Shown piece after piece: positions 36,064 through 45,253 of a DNA stretch of 64,000 nucleotides. Origin of the DNA: an uncultured Comamonadaceae bacterium. Its GTDB lineage: Bacteria > Pseudomonadota > Gammaproteobacteria > Burkholderiales > Burkholderiaceae. The stretch covers positions 20,919 to 84,918 of the forward strand of contig CAMLSD010000004.1 in assembly GCA_946482595.1 (NCBI GenBank), in the 5' to 3' direction. The stretch's first letter is position 1, and each line of letters begins with the position of its first letter. Both the position numbers and the translations under genes were made by a program. Below the pieces are notes generated by a model, which saw nothing but the letters and a program-made list of their open reading frames with translations, had not been told where the DNA came from and ran no database searches.

Positions 36064-38387
36064 GGCTCGAACGCACGACGCAGCTCGTCGCGCAGACTGC
36101 GCAACAGCGACAGGTCGCGGTCGGTCAGGCTGAAGCCGTCGACCTCACCGCGGTCGGCATACAGGAAGGCCACCGTCTTGCGTCCCACCACCACGGGCAG
36201 CAGCATGAAGGTCGGCGCGTGGACGTGCGAAACGAACCAAGCGGGCAGCCTGGATGCGATGTTCCCGGCCGTCGCGTCGCGGATCAGGGTGTCGGCCCCC
36301 TTTGCACACAGGGCACTGAAGACGTCCGTACCCTCCCCGGATGGAAAGCGGAAGTGCTGACGCAAGGTGTCGGCCCGGTCGCCCCAGGCCTGGCGCACCA
36401 GGTACATGCCGCTGAGCGGCTCCCGAACCGCCAGCACCACGTGCTGGCACTTCAGGCTGCCGTACACCGCATTGCCGACGATGGCGAGCAGTCGGTCGAG
36501 CGTCCAGGGCCGTGACATCGTCAGCCGCAGCTCGTGAATGGCTCTCGACAGTGGATGCACCGCCTCATCCGCGGCATTGGGCGGTGGCGGCGAGGCTGCC
36601 GCAGGCGAATGCGGTGCGGGCGAAGCTGCCGCGGCCTGCGGCGGCGCCGGTGTGAGGGTGGCCGCGGGCTGGAGCGGCCTGCCGGCGCCGTCTGCAGCCT
36701 CCCAGACGTCGTCGTGCGAAATGCCAAGCGCGTGGGCGTACTGCTCGACGATCGATGTCCCGGGTGCCCCTTTGGGCTTGCGGGGCTCACGCCGCAACTG
36801 GGCCTCGACCACCTCGTTGCCCAGCCCGGCGAGCAGCCGGAACCAGTCACCGCGTTTTTCAGGTGCGCGGATCACGCTGGCACGCGCCGGCCGGCGCATG
36901 GCCCGCAGGTAGACGTCCGGCAGGCCCCAGGTGCGCGCAATGCTCACGCCCAGGTCCTCGAAGGACAGACCCAGCACCGACAGCGTCGCCGCCGCCTCGC
37001 TGCCGCCCTGGCTGAGCGCCAGCTGCCGGATCTGGGCGGCCAGGTCGGGCAGATAGAACTGCACCAGGCAGCGCCCGAGGTTCTGCAGCACCGCAGCGAT
37101 GTAGCTTTCTTCTTCTTCGGCTTCGGTCGGGCACAGGCGGGCCGCCAGCCGCCCGGCAGTGCGGCAGCGCGAGTACTCCTCACGCAAGGCCTCGGCCAGT
37201 GTGCTGTCGGTCATGTCGTCCAGGGTCGACAGGGTGCCCGCCAGGTCGCGTATCGCCGAGAAACCCATCAGCGCAATCCCGCGTGAGACCGTCGTGATGC
37301 TGCCGCCACCGACCGAGCTGAAGTACGCGGCGTTCACCATGCGCAGCATCTTGTGCGTCATGGCGATGTCGTCGAGCACGGCCCGGGCGATTTCGCCCAG
37401 GTTGACACGTTCGGCCGCGGCAAGGCGACGCACCCGGCGCACGACGTTGGCATCGACCGGAAGATCGGGCTGGACCGCCAGACGCTGAAGCAGCGTGTTG
37501 ACGGTGTGGCCGGCCCGGGTGTCGGCCGTGCCTTCGAGCAGCGCCGGCGTCAGCCAGTCCTGCAGCGCCTGGCGCATGGCCTGCGCACTGGCAAACCGGG
37601 CCTGAGGATCCCGCGACAGGGCCCGCGCAACGATGCCGCGCAATTGCGCCTCGGCATGATCGATCGAGCGCACGCTGTGGGGCAGCTGCAGGTCTTCCTC
37701 GAGCAGCCGCGTGATCGCCCGCTGCGGCACGGCATCCTGGATGGCCGGCTTGCCGCACAGCAGTTCGTAGAGCACCAGGCCGGTGGCAAAGATGTCGCTG
37801 GGGATGTCGGCACCTGCGCCGCTGGCCTGCTCCGGCGCCAGGTACAGCCCCGTGGCCGTCGGGAGCTGACTCAGCTCCTGCGGCATCGGCAACACCGTGA
37901 AGTCGGTCAAGCGGGTGCGCCCGGCCATGTCGAGCATCAGGTTGCCCGGGCGCAACCGGCCATGCACCACCCCTTGCGCATGCGCATGCGCCAAGGCATC
38001 GAGGACCGAGATCACGGCGAGCACCGCCTGGCGCGCAGGCATGTGTTCGTGTTCGTTCAGCCACCTGGCCAGGCTCACGCCCTGAATGGCCTCGTAGGCC
38101 AGCACGGGCTGGCCTTCCTCGATGCTCGCATCGAGCGCCTGGACGATGTTGGGGTGCACCAATCCCAGGACGGGCGCGCAGGCGGCGCGCCAGACCTGGG
38201 AGGACAACCCGGGCAGGGGCGAACGGTGCCAGACCTTCAGGTGCAGTTCGGTGCCGTCGCCACGCGCCGGCTCGGCCAGCGCAGCGACCCACCATGCGCT
38301 TTGCGGACCGCGCCCGAGCAGGCGCAGCAATCGGTAGCGTCCCAGCGGCTGCGCCTGTTCGATCGATGTCTGTTCAACGGTTTCCAC
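36045..38387 (-). CDS. Pseudokinase-HDOD-GAF signalling protein
   Basis: This 780-residue soluble protein has an N-terminal Ser/Thr-kinase-like domain (about 18-280), an HDOD domain (about 300-500), an Ala/Pro linker (about 585-620) and a C-terminal GAF domain (about 630-770). The kinase fold is recognisable: LGRGPQSAWWV at the nucleotide loop, Lys51 in LHLKVW, and YLAPEQ. However, HRDLKPxN reads HGRLRPGN (catalytic Asp replaced by Arg144), the alpha-C glutamate is absent and DFG is DFT. Phosphotransfer is therefore unlikely, making it a pseudokinase. The neighbouring paralogue (38577-40985) keeps all these residues. The HDOD domain has the expected helical core (MTHKMLRMVNAAYFSSVGGGSITTVSRGIALMGF). 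Function is unknown. Confidence 0.87.
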   Translation of the reverse strand: METVEQTSIEQAQPLGRYRLLRLLGRGPQSAWWVAALAEPARGDGTELHLKVWHRSPLPGLSSQVWRAACAPVLGLVHPNIVQALDASIEEGQPVLAYEAIQGVSLARWLNEHEHMPARQAVLAVISVLDALAHAHAQGVVHGRLRPGNLMLDMAGRTRLTDFTVLPMPQELSQLPTATGLYLAPEQASGAGADIPSDIFATGLVLYELLCGKPAIQDAVPQRAITRLLEEDLQLPHSVRSIDHAEAQLRGIVARALSRDPQARFASAQAMRQALQDWLTPALLEGTADTRAGHTVNTLLQRLAVQPDLPVDANVVRRVRRLAAAERVNLGEIARAVLDDIAMTHKMLRMVNAAYFSSVGGGSITTVSRGIALMGFSAIRDLAGTLSTLDDMTDSTLAEALREEYSRCRTAGRLAARLCPTEAEEEESYIAAVLQNLGRCLVQFYLPDLAAQIRQLALSQGGSEAAATLSVLGLSFEDLGVSIARTWGLPDVYLRAMRRPARASVIRAPEKRGDWFRLLAGLGNEVVEAQLRREPRKPKGAPGTSIVEQYAHALGISHDDVWEAADGAGRPLQPAATLTPAPPQAAAASPAPHSPAAASPPPPNAADEAVHPLSRAIHELRLTMSRPWTLDRLLAIVGNAVYGSLKCQHVVLAVREPLSGMYLVRQAWGDRADTLRQHFRFPSGEGTDVFSALCAKGADTLIRDATAGNIASRLPAWFVSHVHAPTFMLLPVVVGRKTVAFLYADRGEVDGFSLTDRDLSLLRSLRDELRRAFEPQSGAV

Positions 38388-38576
38388 GGCGTCCTGTCAG
38401 GGTGATCGCTGTCGTCCTTCGGCGGCGCCCCCTTTGGCATCAAGCAGCCCGCTGGAGACATTTTCGGCGCATTTCATCACGGACACCACCGGTTGCATGC
38501 GCCGAACAGCCGTCATTCAGGCCTGCTTTTCGCTCTGGACGACACCGTCACCGCCACAGGGGACAAAGGCTGCGCT

Positions 38577-40985
38577 TCAGGCCGACTGCTTGAAGGCCAT
38601 CACCGCCTGGTTGCGCAGGGTGCGCAGCAGTGACAGTTCCCGTTCGCTGATGACGATGTCCCCGGCCTGCGCGCGGTCCGCGTAGATCAGCCCCAGCGGG
38701 GCGTTGCGCAGTGTCAACGGCAGCAGCAGGAAGGTTGGGGCCTTGACGTCGCGCTGGAACCACGCGGGCAGGCGGGCGGCGATGTTCGGCACGGTGGCGT
38801 CGCTGATCAGCGTATCGGCCCCCTTGACGCAGACCGCGGCGAACAGATCGGTCGCCCCAGTGAGCTGGAGCTTGAAGGCAGCGGACACCCGCTCGGCCTC
38901 ATGGCCCAGCCCGAAACGGCCGGTTAGCTGCCCCGTGCGTGCGTCGCGCAGGCAGAAGATCACCCGCTGAAAGCCCAGCGAGCGATACATCGTCTCCAGG
39001 ATCATGCGCAGCACTTCGTTGAGCTTGAAGTTCTCGACCAGCGTGTTGCTGATGTCCTGGATGCCCGCCGCCAGGCTTTGGGCCACGTCGCCCGCCGCCG
39101 ACGGCGTCGGTTGGGGCTGGGCGGCTTCCTGCTGGGCCGCGTGCGCCTGCACGAGGGTGTCGAGCTGGTGCGGGCTGAGCGTGTCGCCCTCGCGCATGGT
39201 GGCACCCGGCGCCTGGGTCTGCAGCAGCCGGGCCGCCGGCGTGCCCTGCCTGGGCACGATTTGAAGCACCGGAGCCATGTCGGTGAGTCGGGCGCGCGAA
39301 CGTTGCACTGCTTCCTGAAGATCCTTCACGTTGATGCCCAGTGCACCCCCGTACCGCTCGCCCAGCCGTGCCAGCTGCTGCGGCAGGTCATCGCGGCTCG
39401 AACGCAGCAGTGCATCGGCCACGTCATTGCCGGCGCAGGCGAGAGTTCGCACGCGCTCGTTGGGCGAGTCCGGCTTCTTGAGTGGGCCGTCGGCAGGCAG
39501 CTTGCGCATGCTGCGCTGAAGCGAATCGGGCAGGCCCCAGGTCCGAGCCACGCCGACGCCCAGCTCCTCATACGAGATGCCCAGCACCGCCAGCGAGGCC
39601 TGGTCCTCGCTTTGACCTTCGCCGTGTTCGGGATGGGTGAGCCGGCGCACCTGCTCGGCTTCTTCGGCAAAGTAGAACTGCGTGAGCATGCGGCCGAGGT
39701 TCTGGAACATCGCTCCGATGAATGCTTCTTCGGCGTCCCGGGGTGAACTGGCCAGCTCGCCAGCCATGGTGCCGGCCAGCAGGCTGCGCAGGAACTCGTC
39801 CTTCAGCCCGGCGGCGTGGGTCTTGTCCTGCATGTGCTCGAGCAGGATCAGCGACAGCGCCAGATTGCGGATGCCGGCAAAGCCGATCAGCGCCGCCGCG
39901 CGCGAGACGGTGCTGATCGTGCCGCCACCAGCCGTGCGGAAATGCGCCGAGTTGACCAGCCGCAGCAGCTTGTTGGTGAGCGCCACGTCCTTGAGGATCT
40001 CTCCGGCCAGGCTGCCCAGGCTTTCGTTCTCGGATGAGGTGATGCGCTGGATGCGGCCGACCGAATCGGTCAGCGCCGGAAAGTCCGATTTGTGCCGCAT
40101 GCGCCGCAGCAGGAATTCCAGCGTGCTGTTGCGCCCGGCATCGGCCGTGTCGTCCTGCGGCTTGAGCCAGGCCTGCAGCGCCTGCAGCATGTCGCGCGCA
40201 GTGGCATAGCGCACGGCCATGTCGCGGGCAGTCGCGCGGTGGACGATCGCGCGCAACGTGTCGTCCACCGGATGGGGCGTCTGCACCGGCAGGTTCACGT
40301 CCTCGTGGGCCACCCGGTAGATCGCCCGGTAGGGGTCGGCCTCGGCAATCGCCGGCTGCCCCATCAGCATCTCGTAGAGCACCAGCCCCGCGGCAAACAC
40401 GTCGAGCTGTGCCGTGGGCGGCCGTCCCTGTGCCGCCTCGGGCGCCATGTAGCCAGGCGTGCCGACGAGCGAGCCGTCAGCGCCACCGTGGCGCTGGCTC
40501 GCGGCGATGCCGAAGTCCATGACCCGGGCGCGGCCCGACTCGTCGATCAGGATGTTCGAAGGCTTCAGGTCACGGTGGATCACCCCGGCCTGGTGAGCGT
40601 GTGCGACCCCTTCAAGCACCCCGCAGATCATCTGCACGGCATCACGCGCCGGCATGGCCCCGCCCTCGCGCAGGCGCCGGGCCAGTGTCGGGCCCTCGAC
40701 CAGTTCGAACACCAGGTAGGGATGCTGCTCGTGCACGTCGGCCTCGAACAGGGGCACGATGTGCGGGTGACTCAGGCGGCTGACCGCGCGCGCCTCTCCC
40801 AGCCAGGTCGCCAGCGCCTGCGGATCGGAAGCCTGGGCCCGGTGCAGCTTCAGCGCCACCTCACGGTCCAGCCTGGGATCAAAGGCTCGCCAGACCGAGC
40901 TTTGCGCCCCTTTGCCCAGGGCAGCGCGCAACTCGTACCTCCCGAGCGTGCGGACAGGTGTGCGTGTCATGGCTTCAGCGGACAT
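38577..40985 (-). CDS. Ser/Thr protein kinase-HDOD-GAF signalling protein
   Basis: This 802-residue soluble protein has a complete Hanks-type kinase domain: LGKGAQSSV loop 23-31, Lys46, Glu64, HRDLKPSN 137-144, DFG 157-159 and GTPGYMAPE. An HDOD domain follows (about 290-490, DVALTNKLLRLVNSAHFRTAGGGTISTVSRAAALIGF), then a spacer and a C-terminal GAF domain (about 640-790). There is no membrane segment, unlike most PknB-type sensors. It is paralogous over its full length to the downstream pseudokinase and is transcribed in the same direction, 189 nt upstream. The start may be ATG 40985 or ATG 40970; neither has a clear ribosome-binding site. Substrates are unknown; its paralogue and the nearby histidine kinase are plausible partners. 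Confidence 0.9.
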   Translation of the reverse strand: MSAEAMTRTPVRTLGRYELRAALGKGAQSSVWRAFDPRLDREVALKLHRAQASDPQALATWLGEARAVSRLSHPHIVPLFEADVHEQHPYLVFELVEGPTLARRLREGGAMPARDAVQMICGVLEGVAHAHQAGVIHRDLKPSNILIDESGRARVMDFGIAASQRHGGADGSLVGTPGYMAPEAAQGRPPTAQLDVFAAGLVLYEMLMGQPAIAEADPYRAIYRVAHEDVNLPVQTPHPVDDTLRAIVHRATARDMAVRYATARDMLQALQAWLKPQDDTADAGRNSTLEFLLRRMRHKSDFPALTDSVGRIQRITSSENESLGSLAGEILKDVALTNKLLRLVNSAHFRTAGGGTISTVSRAAALIGFAGIRNLALSLILLEHMQDKTHAAGLKDEFLRSLLAGTMAGELASSPRDAEEAFIGAMFQNLGRMLTQFYFAEEAEQVRRLTHPEHGEGQSEDQASLAVLGISYEELGVGVARTWGLPDSLQRSMRKLPADGPLKKPDSPNERVRTLACAGNDVADALLRSSRDDLPQQLARLGERYGGALGINVKDLQEAVQRSRARLTDMAPVLQIVPRQGTPAARLLQTQAPGATMREGDTLSPHQLDTLVQAHAAQQEAAQPQPTPSAAGDVAQSLAAGIQDISNTLVENFKLNEVLRMILETMYRSLGFQRVIFCLRDARTGQLTGRFGLGHEAERVSAAFKLQLTGATDLFAAVCVKGADTLISDATVPNIAARLPAWFQRDVKAPTFLLLPLTLRNAPLGLIYADRAQAGDIVISERELSLLRTLRNQAVMAFKQSA

Positions 40986-41206
40986 TCAGGGTGGTGCAAC
41001 GACGGTAGTTCATGCGATTGGACACCGCCAGTGCCCGGATGAACCCGGGAATCTGGGCCGCAACTGCCCCGCATTTCCACCGATGCCCACCGTCAGGCAG
41101 GGAATCTGCGGGCCCGATCACCCGCCTGTGCTCACGGGCACAGGGCCTTTGTGTCAAAATCGACCGGAACAGTCGGGGTTCTCCCCGAGCCATCCGAGGA
41201 TTCACA

Positions 41207-41536
41207 ATGAGCAGCGAGCTGATCAAACATATCTCAGATGCGTCTTTCGACGCCGACGTGCTGCAGGCCGACAAGCCTGTGCTGGTTGATTACTGGGCAG
41301 AATGGTGCGGCCCCTGCAAGATGATCGCCCCGATCCTGGACGAAGTCGCCAAGGATTACGACGGCCGCCTGCAGATCGCCAAGATGAACGTGGACGAAAA
41401 CCGCGAAGTGCCGGCCAAGTTCGGTATCCGCGGCATTCCCACGCTGATGCTGTTCAAGGGCGGCCAGCTCGCCGCCACCAAGGTGGGCGCACTTTCCAAG
41501 GCACAGTTGACGGCCTTCGTCGACGGTCATCTATAA
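41207..41536 (+). CDS. trxA: Thioredoxin 1
   Basis: This is a general protein-disulfide reductase of 109 residues with the WCGPCKM active site (about residues 31-37), the buried Asp in [20 protein letters not shown] and the cis-proline loop [15 protein letters not shown] 41207 follows a GAGGA site. It is divergent from the kinase gene. The promoter for rho lies within its 3' end. Confidence 0.97.
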   Translation: MSSELIKHISDASFDADVLQADKPVLVDYWAEWCGPCKMIAPILDEVAKDYDGRLQIAKMNVDENREVPAKFGIRGIPTLMLFKGGQLAATKVGALSKAQLTAFVDGHL

Positions 41537-41537
41537 T
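41507..41537 (+). promoter_or_regulatory. Probable rho promoter inside trxA 3' end
   Basis: TTGACG (41507-41512) and TATAAT (41532-41537) are separated by 19 bp. The -10 overlaps the trxA stop. Transcription from here would give rho a leader of about 265 nt (41544-41810) with no gene in it; long leaders mediate autogenous attenuation of rho in E. coli. Confidence 0.55.
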
Positions 41538-41810
41538 CTCCGCTAACGCGTCGGGGTCGACGCCGGCCCACGAGGCCCCCAGCCCGCCCCCGACTGCCCA
41601 GATGCTCGCCACTGCGCACACTGATTGACGCGCAGTTTCGGCCCACCACTCCAGCGTTTCCCGACTCGCGTACATGGCAGTCGCACGCCAGTCCATGTGA
41701 CGGATTGCCGTACGGCGCGAGCGTGATGCCGAAGTCCCTTTTCGCAGGCTGCTCCTGACCGGAACGTCCTGCATTTCACCTGCGACGATCACCTACAGGG
41801 GTGTTCACCC

Positions 41811-43073
41811 ATGCAACTTTCAGAACTCAAGGTCCTGCACGTCTCGGAACTCATCAAGATGGCCGAGTCGCTGGAGATCGAAAACACCAGCCGCATGCGC
41901 AAGCAGGAGCTGATGTTCGCGATCATGAAGAAGCGCGCCAAGCAAGGCGAGCAGATCTTCGGCGATGGCGTGCTCGAGGTCCTGCCCGACGGTTTCGGTT
42001 TCCTGCGTTCCCCTGAAACCAGTTATCTGGCGAGCACCGACGACATCTATCTGTCGCCCAGCCAGATCCGGCGCTTCAATCTCCACACCGGTGACGCCAT
42101 CGAAGGCGAGGTGCGTGTTCCCAAGGACGGCGAGCGCTACTTTGCGCTGGTCAAGGTCGATCGCGTGAACGGCCTGACGCCCGAGGAGAACAAGCACAAG
42201 ATCATGTTCGAGAACTTGACGCCGCTCTTCCCGAAAGAGCAGTTCAAGCTCGAGCGCGAGATCAAGTCCGAGGAAAACATCACCGGGCGCATCATCGACC
42301 TGATCGCCCCCATCGGCAAAGGCCAGCGCGCCCTGCTGGTGGCCCCGCCCAAGAGCGGCAAGACGGTGATGATGCAGCACCTGGCGCACGCCATCACCTC
42401 GAACCACCCCGACGTTTACCTCATCGTCCTGCTGGTCGACGAGCGCCCCGAAGAAGTGACCGAAATGCAGCGCACCGTGCGCGGCGAGGTCATCAGTTCG
42501 ACCTTCGACGAACCCGCCGCCCGACACGTGCAGGTGGCCGAGATGGTGATCGAGCGGGCCAAGCGCCTGGTTGAACTGCGCAAGGACGTGGTCATCCTGC
42601 TGGACTCCATCACCCGCCTGGCACGTGCCTACAACAACGTGCTGCCCTCGTCCGGCAAGGTGCTCACCGGTGGTGTCGACGCCAATGCGCTGCAGCGCCC
42701 GAAGCGCTTCTTCGGTGCGGCCCGCAATATCGAGGAAGGCGGCTCGCTGACCATCATCGGCACCGCGCTGATCGACACCGGTAGCCGGATGGACGAAGTC
42801 ATCTACGAAGAGTTCAAGGGCACCGGCAACTGCGAAATCCACCTCGACCGCCGCATGGCCGAGAAGCGGGTGTATCCGTCCATCCTGCTGAACAAGTCGG
42901 GCACCCGCCGCGAGGAACTGCTGCTGCGCCCGGAAATCCTGCAGAAGACCTGGATCCTGCGCAAGCTGCTCTACCCGATGGACGAGATTGCGGCAATGGA
43001 GTTCATCCTCGACAAGATGAAGTCCACGAAGAACAACCTCGACTTCTTCGACATGATGCGCCGCGGTGGCTGA
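41811..43073 (+). CDS. rho: Transcription termination factor Rho
   Basis: Rho is a hexameric RNA-dependent ATPase helicase that ends transcription. The 420-residue product has the N-terminal RNA-binding cold-shock-like domain ([35 protein letters not shown]). Walker A is [10 protein letters not shown], Walker [17 protein letters not shown], and the Q/R-loop region lies around [27 protein letters not shown]. No insertion domain is present. The ATG follows a 274-nt gene-free leader after trxA. Confidence 0.98.
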   Translation: MQLSELKVLHVSELIKMAESLEIENTSRMRKQELMFAIMKKRAKQGEQIFGDGVLEVLPDGFGFLRSPETSYLASTDDIYLSPSQIRRFNLHTGDAIEGEVRVPKDGERYFALVKVDRVNGLTPEENKHKIMFENLTPLFPKEQFKLEREIKSEENITGRIIDLIAPIGKGQRALLVAPPKSGKTVMMQHLAHAITSNHPDVYLIVLLVDERPEEVTEMQRTVRGEVISSTFDEPAARHVQVAEMVIERAKRLVELRKDVVILLDSITRLARAYNNVLPSSGKVLTGGVDANALQRPKRFFGAARNIEEGGSLTIIGTALIDTGSRMDEVIYEEFKGTGNCEIHLDRRMAEKRVYPSILLNKSGTRREELLLRPEILQKTWILRKLLYPMDEIAAMEFILDKMKSTKNNLDFFDMMRRGG

Positions 43074-43122
43074 CACGCGCCCTGACGTGGCATAATCTCG
43101 GGTTTTCCGCTTCCGGAAAGTG

Positions 43123-43140
43123 GCCCCAAACGGTTTGGGG
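43123..43140 (+). promoter_or_regulatory. Leader hairpin before rpmE2
   Basis: CCCCAAAC and GTTTGGGG form an inverted repeat around one base, 38 nt upstream of the rpmE2 ATG. A CTGACA/TAATCT pair (43070 and 43093, 17-bp spacer) upstream could be the promoter, placing the hairpin in the mRNA leader. No T run follows. Autoregulation by the ribosomal protein is possible but unproven. Confidence 0.4.
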
Positions 43141-43178
43141 TTGGCTGCCGGCGCATAGTTCAAGCGACAAGGATCGAC

Positions 43179-43439
43179 ATGAAAGAAGGCATCCACCCCA
43201 ACTACCGCGAAGTGTGCTTCGTGGATCAGTCCAATGGTTTCAAGTTCGTGACGCGCTCGTGCGCTCAGACCCGCGAAACCATCAAGATGGACGACGGTCG
43301 CGAGCTGCCTCTGTTCAAGCTGGAAACCACCAGCGAGTCCCACCCCTTCTACACCGGCACGCAAAAGAGCGTCGACTCGCTCGGCGGCCGCGTCGAGAAG
43401 TTCCGCAACAAGTTTGCGCGCGTGGGCCTCAAGAAGTAA
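43179..43439 (+). CDS. rpmE2: Ribosomal protein bL31, type B
   Basis: This is an 86-residue large-subunit ribosomal protein. The opening [23 protein letters not shown] and the C-terminal [26 protein letters not shown] are diagnostic. The CxxC zinc ligands of type A are absent, so this is the zinc-independent type B form, which in other bacteria replaces the zinc form under zinc starvation. It follows rho and is closed by a strong terminator. Confidence 0.96.
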   Translation: MKEGIHPNYREVCFVDQSNGFKFVTRSCAQTRETIKMDDGRELPLFKLETTSESHPFYTGTQKSVDSLGGRVEKFRNKFARVGLKK

Positions 43440-43463
43440 GCAACGGGTCGTTTCGACCCTCGC

Positions 43464-43491
43464 AAAAAGGCAGCCTCGCGCTGCCTTTTTT
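43464..43491 (+). terminator. Rho-independent terminator after rpmE2
   Basis: An 11-bp stem, AAAAAGGCAGC / GCTGCCTTTTT, with a 5-nt loop ends in a run of six T residues, 24 nt after the rpmE2 stop. Confidence 0.9.
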
Positions 43492-43588
43492 GTTGCCTGC
43501 AGCTATGCTGCACCCTCTCGCCCGTGCAACGCAGGCGGCCCCGTGACGCGGCCTGCGCTGGCAGGCGCAGCCTCACCGTGGAGCGCCA

Positions 43589-45253
43589 TTGAATCAACCG
43601 ACCCCGGCCATCGTTACACAGCGCGCAGCCCAGCGGCTGCCTCGGGTCGGGCTCGTGCTGCTGTGCACGGCCTACGTGCTGCCAGGTCAGTTCGGCCGCG
43701 ACCCGTGGCGCAATGCCGATGTGTCTGCCTTCGGCTACATGCACAACCTGGCCACGGGCGTCACTGACCTGTGGCATCCCACGGTGGCCGGCCTGCCGCC
43801 GGACGGTGGCCTGTTCCCCTACTGGCTCGGTGCGCTGTTCATCGCGCTGTTCGGCGGGCTCTTCGATCCGGCCCTGGCCGCCCGTGTGCCCTTTGCCCTG
43901 CTGCTGTGCGCCACGCTGGCGCTGACCTGGTACACCACCTACCACCTCGCCCGCACCGAAGCCGCACAACCCGTGGCGTTTGCCTTCGGCGGCGAGGCGC
44001 GGCCGATCGACTACGCCCGCTCGGTCGCCGACGGCGCGTTGCTGGCGCTGATCGCCACGCTGGGTTTGCTCCAGCTGGGTCACGAAACGACACCCGAGCT
44101 GCTTCAGCTGTGCGGCGTGGCCTTGTTCAGCTATGGGCTTGCCGCCAGCCAGTCTCGCAGCGTCAAGCCGGCGCTGGCGGTGCTGGTGGCGCTGCCGATG
44201 ATGGCCGGCAGCGGCGCCCCGTCGATCGCGGTCGCCCTGGGACTGGTCGGCCTGGCGGTGTGCTGGCGCTCCAGCTATGAGCGCACCCGCGCGCTGGCGG
44301 TGTGGGTAGGCATCGCGATGCTGCTGGCCGCGGCAGTGGCCACGCTCTTCGGCGCGTGGGCCTGGCGAGTGCGCCCCGACCCCGACCCCGCGCAGCTGGC
44401 CCGCCTGCTGGTGTGGTTCACCTGGCCGGCCTGGCCAATGGCCGGCTGGACACTCTGGCGCTGGCGGCATCACCTGCTGCACCGGCACATCGCCGTGCCC
44501 AGCTTCTCGGCCCTGGTGGCGGTCGTTGCCTGCGTGCTGATGGACGGTTCGGACCGGGCCCTGATGCTGGCCTTGCCCTCGCTGGCCGTGCTGGCCGCCT
44601 TTGCACTGCCGACCTTGCGACGGGGCGTGGCCTCGGCGGTCGACTGGTTTTCGGTGTTCTTCTTCAGCGCCTGTGCCATCGCCATCTGGGTGATCTATGC
44701 CGCGATGCACACCGGCGTGCCGGCGCGCACCGCCGCCAACATCGTCAAGCTCGCACCCGGCTTCGAGGCCCGATCCTCGGTCCTTGCGCTGGTGTTTGCC
44801 CTCGCGGGCACGGTAGGCTGGATCTGGCTCGTGAAATGGCGGGCCGGGCGCCACCGCGATGTCCTGTGGCGCAGCCTGGTGCTGGCAGCCAGCGGCGTGG
44901 CGCTGAGCTGGCTGCTGCTGATGACCCTGTGGCTGCCGCTGCTCAACTACGCACGCAGCGATCGACCGTTGGTCGAGCGGCTGGCCACCCACCTCCCCGC
45001 CCGCGGCTGCGTACAGGCGCTGGGACTGCCGCGCAGCCAGATGGCCGCGCTCGAAAGCCTGGGCGGGTTTCGTGTCGTGCTGGCGTCGGGCCAAGCGCCG
45101 GCGGAGTGCGCCCACCTGGCGCTGATCGGGCCAACGACCCCGCCGCCAACGCCCACAGGCTGGACCTTCCTTGCCCGCGAGCGTCGCCCCACCGACCGCA
45201 GCAGCTTCACCTACCTGTACCGCCGCGCCACGACCGGCAGCCCGACGCAGTGA
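43589..45253 (+). CDS. ArnT/PMT-like membrane glycosyltransferase family protein
   Basis: This 554-residue polytopic membrane protein has about ten to twelve hydrophobic helices. Its N-terminal PGQFGRDPWRNADVSAFGYMHNLATG resembles the first periplasmic loop of ArnT/GT39-type lipid-linked sugar transferases, in which an acidic residue here is catalytic. The C-terminal part is a soluble domain (from about residue 450). The substrate is unknown. The best start is TTG 43589, preceded by GGAG; no ATG is available before the conserved region. The stop overlaps the next gene as GTGA, so it is translationally coupled to the MATE exporter. Confidence 0.78.
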   Translation: MNQPTPAIVTQRAAQRLPRVGLVLLCTAYVLPGQFGRDPWRNADVSAFGYMHNLATGVTDLWHPTVAGLPPDGGLFPYWLGALFIALFGGLFDPALAARVPFALLLCATLALTWYTTYHLARTEAAQPVAFAFGGEARPIDYARSVADGALLALIATLGLLQLGHETTPELLQLCGVALFSYGLAASQSRSVKPALAVLVALPMMAGSGAPSIAVALGLVGLAVCWRSSYERTRALAVWVGIAMLLAAAVATLFGAWAWRVRPDPDPAQLARLLVWFTWPAWPMAGWTLWRWRHHLLHRHIAVPSFSALVAVVACVLMDGSDRALMLALPSLAVLAAFALPTLRRGVASAVDWFSVFFFSACAIAIWVIYAAMHTGVPARTAANIVKLAPGFEARSSVLALVFALAGTVGWIWLVKWRAGRHRDVLWRSLVLAASGVALSWLLLMTLWLPLLNYARSDRPLVERLATHLPARGCVQALGLPRSQMAALESLGGFRVVLASGQAPAECAHLALIGPTTPPPTPTGWTFLARERRPTDRSSFTYLYRRATTGSPTQ

